This document shows positions 45,335-48,052 of a DNA stretch of 48,052 nucleotides, piece after piece. The position numbers and the translations under genes were made by a program. This DNA is from Gnetum montanum (taxonomy: Eukaryota > Streptophyta > Gnetopsida > Gnetales > Gnetaceae). Below the pieces are notes generated by a model that was not told where the DNA came from, searched no databases, and was given only the letters and a program-made list of their open reading frames with translations. The stretch lies in NCBI GenBank assembly GCA_015680685.1, contig MNCI01008094.1, forward strand, positions 68,565-116,616, read 5' to 3'. Within the stretch, counting starts at the first letter, position 1; every line of letters begins with the position of its first letter.

Positions 45335-48052
45335 ATGGGCAAGGGCAAGGAAGTGGAAGGCTAGGGGAGGAAGGCACCTGACCTGACTTTCGTGGAGTAA
45401 AACGAGGCCATGTTGCAGTGTCTGCCCAGGCTAAGGGTTCCATCGTGGCCTGGATCATCACACAGGTATGCTCTAATCCTGCCTCTATTAGTTGTTTTCA
45501 TATGTTCATGTTATTTTGGCGTAGGCAGTTTTTGTAGCATAGAGGATTTCGACGTATACGCCCGGCGTAGACAGTTAGCGTAGAGGGCTTGTAGGTTCGC
45601 AGCGTAGAGGGTTTCTATAGCGTACAACATACATGGTTTTGATAGTGTAAACGATTTTATTAGTATGAAGCATAGACGATTTTATCAGCTTGTATGCTGG
45701 CTGTTTTCACAACGTATACGCTGATAGTTTCCACGGCGTATACACCGATGATTTTCACAGCGTAAACGCTGAGCATAAAAAATTTATTCTTTTCATGCGG
45801 GGTATAGCGTAGACCTGTTTTCATAGTGTATAGCGTAAATCATTTTCACAGCGTTCAGCGTAAACTAGGTGCACAGTGTTCAGCGTAAACTGTTTGCACA
45901 ACGTTCAGCGTAAACTGTTTGCACAGCGTATACGCTGAAGGCTTTTACAGCATACACGCTGAAGGCATTTATAGCGTATACGCTGAGGATTTTCATAACG
46001 TATACGCTGAGCGAAAATGATTTTTGATAACGTATATGCTGAGTTGGGTAGCGTATACGCCGAGTGTAAACATTTGGTAATTTTTCTAAGTGTCTGCCTA
46101 TAATGTGAAATTTTGTTTTTTATCACATTTTCATGTATGGCTAATTTACCATGACATTTTGGTTGCTTGCAGGGACACCGAACCTTTTCTCCTGGTAGTT
46201 GAGCTAGTCGGAGTATTGGCGTGGTTTGGCCCCATTGAGGCCGATGAATTTACCCCGGATCTGACTGTTGACCACAATGGGGTTTGGTTTAGGGAAGGGG
46301 CATGTGAATTCCTAGCCTTCATGCTGGACAGATTTAAGGTGGTTGTCTGGTCGCACCTAAGTGAACAAGTGGCACGGAGCGTGCTTGAGGCCATGTTGCC
46401 GGGATCGTCAGAGGGCATCGCCATTTTCATGGAGGATATCGACGAGGGACCGCTTGTGATCAAGAACGGTCCTTCTGGCGGGCCCAGGTCTCCTCACCCG
46501 TTAGCACATGTGTGGGCCCTATTGTCGCGAGGGCATGATTATCTCAACAATACTCTATTTTTAGCGACGCGTGCACATACGCTATTCCAGAACCCTCCTG
46601 GCACAGTGTACCGGGTGGATAGGTAAGATTGTTTAAGTTTGTCGTTTCTTTTTTTTTTCTTTTTTTTTTGTCGTTTGGCATTTGCTTCTGTTTTGACAAC
46701 CGTTCTTTTGTAGGTCCCAAGTTAACCCAGACGGAACATGCGTTGATGATGATGGGCTTGCTCTAGCTCATACTACTCTAGAGACCTTTATGACGGGTCC
46801 CACCCTTCGTGGAGCTGTATTAGCTCAAACCAAGGGTGATATCATCCATTTTCACAAACGATTCTCTAGAGCGTTCACACAATGCAAAGCTCGTGGGTGG
46901 TTGCGTGAAGATTGGTCGCATAAGGGACCAGTCTTCCCTCGTAACTCTGACTTGGGTAGCACCTCTAAGTCCACTGCTAATGGTAAGTGACAATATTTTC
47001 TAGATGTGTTAATGTGTTTATTCAACTGTCGGGGGTTATACTGATGTAATGGTTTCGAATTGTATCTACAGTTCATATCCCTCCTAATGGAGACCCTATC
47101 ACAACAGGATGAACTGAGAGTACACTCTTGATGAAGTTCGGGGAGATCAGTAAGGCTTAGAAATGGTTGTGCACTCATGCCCCACCATCCATCGTCCATT
47201 GTTTACATGACGCCGACCTTATGGAGCTCTTTACAACTCTGAGCTCTGATGTGTCGATAGCAAAAATGATCGGGATCGTGGATTCATTCGACAAGTCTGT
47301 CTCTTACTACAGCACCCGGATTAAGGGTGTTAAGATAGTCTTCCATCTGTCGGCTGAATTCTTTTCGAACCTATTTGGTATACCGGCGGATGGTATAAAT
47401 GTAGTTTTGGACAAGGCTCATAAAGAGCTTCATACGGTACGTGAGTTAGAGGACTGGTTGGGCGTTACCAAAGGTGCTAAGGGATTCCCTATGTAGGGGA
47501 AGTCAAAGGTTGAGGAAGTTAATGAACTATACCCCCTGTTTAGGGCACGGGTATTCCCTAAATCCTTTTCCCATGTGTGGAGTCTTGGTGTTGAAGCTGT
47601 GGTATTATGCGAACCTTCCTAGAAACTAGAATGCATTATAACTGGGCCCAATTTTTGTTGTCAGGCCTTCATAAGGAGATAGTGTGATTGCGCTCAAATG
47701 TCGAGGCACAGTCCCACTCTACCTTTGCATTCTTTGTCGGTTATCTTTGCTGCTTAGCCGAGTTTCTAGTGGTTCGCGTTGACAATAAATATGTCCTACG
47801 AGATCATACTCAGTTGTCTCGTCCGTGGATCAACCACTTGTTTGAAACAGCTGAGTCCCAAGATGCACCTGAGGGAATTGATAAATCTGTATCCATCATG
47901 ACAGGGGTGTCATCTCATACCTCCATCCACACACGTGACAGTGTGGGGTTGGAACCAGACGACGTGCCTTATACTGCCAAGAGGGCTGAACGGGTCATCA
48001 AAGAAACCATTGGTAAGGCCAAGTCGAAGCTAGCAAAGCATGAATGTTCAAC
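45335..48052 (+). pseudogene. Copy 3 of the FCP1-like multi-exon gene (partial at window end)
   Basis: Exons 45335-45465, 46173-46622, 46714-46982 and 47072 to beyond 48052, with GT/AG introns of 707, 91 and 89 bp in phases 2, 2 and 1. All joins keep frame. Exon 1 is short and has two stops. Exon 2 (150 codons, fully open) has FLLVVELVGVLAWFGP, FKVVVWSHLSEQVARSVLEA and NTLFLATRAHTLFQNPP. These follow the plant FCP1/NIF domain (DLNGVL / ERFEVGIWSS / NTLLIDDSP...LNPP), but the catalytic acids are replaced (E-L-V-G; ATR for DDS). Exon 3 is unassigned. Exon 4 has VSYYSTRIKGVKIVFHLSAE and LFGIPADG, like the 'putative plant transposon protein' domain, then LNWAQFLLSGLHKEI-type and FAFFVGYLCCLAEFLVV blocks. 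Stops in exons 1 and 4 and one frameshift near 47600 make it a pseudogene, but it is the best-preserved copy. Confidence 0.8.
45535..46070. repeat. GCGTATACGC palindrome array inside intron 1 of copy 3
   Basis: About fifteen words such as ACAGCGTATACGCTGAAGG and AGCGTAAACTGTTTGCAC, with a local period of 24-30 bp between 45690 and 46070. Most are built on the palindrome AGCGTATACGCT. It occupies most of the 707-bp intron. Confidence 0.85.

Noticed and set aside
45905-46126. Minus-strand frame with AYTL/QRIRY repeats
   Set aside because: Also an artefact of the palindrome array in intron 1.
46173-46622. Active host FCP1 phosphatase gene
   Set aside because: The catalytic Asp motif is absent in all copies, exons 1 and 4 carry stops, and three copies sit among retroelements.

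Overview
The window looks like intergenic DNA from a large, repeat-rich land-plant nuclear genome. A gymnosperm is my best guess, but it is only an inference from the nested, old, methylation-decayed LTR retrotransposons. I found no intact host gene, tRNA, rRNA or CRISPR array. Almost everything that can be read is retroelement sequence in which the original reading frames survive as long runs of family-typical residues broken by in-frame stops (mostly TAG) and frameshifts.

Layout. 0.6-2.6 kb (-): remains of an unusual multi-exon gene (copy 1). 4.85-8.33 kb (+): Ty3/gypsy pol with RT, RNase H, a second archaeal-type RNase H and integrase, the mark of the Tat lineage, followed by a ~31-bp tandem repeat (8.38-8.76 kb) and a decayed palindromic array (10.3-11.0 kb). 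11.8-13.1 kb (+): an unrecognised coiled-coil coding remnant. 13.2-24.8 kb (-): a Ty1/copia element whose right LTR is split by a complete 6752-bp non-autonomous LTR element (17982-24733, 5-bp target duplication AAACT). That inner element carries gag and one unknown ORF but no pol. 28.7-31.7 kb (+): gag and protease of a second Tat-type element, whose RT-to-integrase part is deleted. 32.5-38.0 kb (-): copy 2 of the multi-exon gene, apparently with all eight exons. From about 39.18 kb the sequence is visibly richer in CpG and less decayed. It holds a tail exon of the gene (39.2 kb, +), GCGTATACGC arrays, a second Tat pol on the minus strand (42.0-44.7 kb) and copy 3 of the gene (45.3 kb to the window end, +) with a TATA box.

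The main result is the multi-exon gene. Three copies in 48 kb lie next to Tat-type elements. In copy 2 it runs antisense to the linked gag-protease and lies 3' of the pol-linked repeat, the position described for extra antisense ORFs in Tat elements. Its exon 2 resembles an FCP1/NLI-interacting-factor (HAD) phosphatase domain in which the catalytic acids are replaced. Exon 4 resembles the 'putative plant transposon protein' domain, and the C-terminus is coiled coil. The first three introns keep the same positions and phases (2, 2, 1) in copies 2 and 3. An antisense gene keeps its introns through retrotransposition, because they are not spliced from the sense genomic RNA. Lineage and domain names come from motif reading only; no database search was run.
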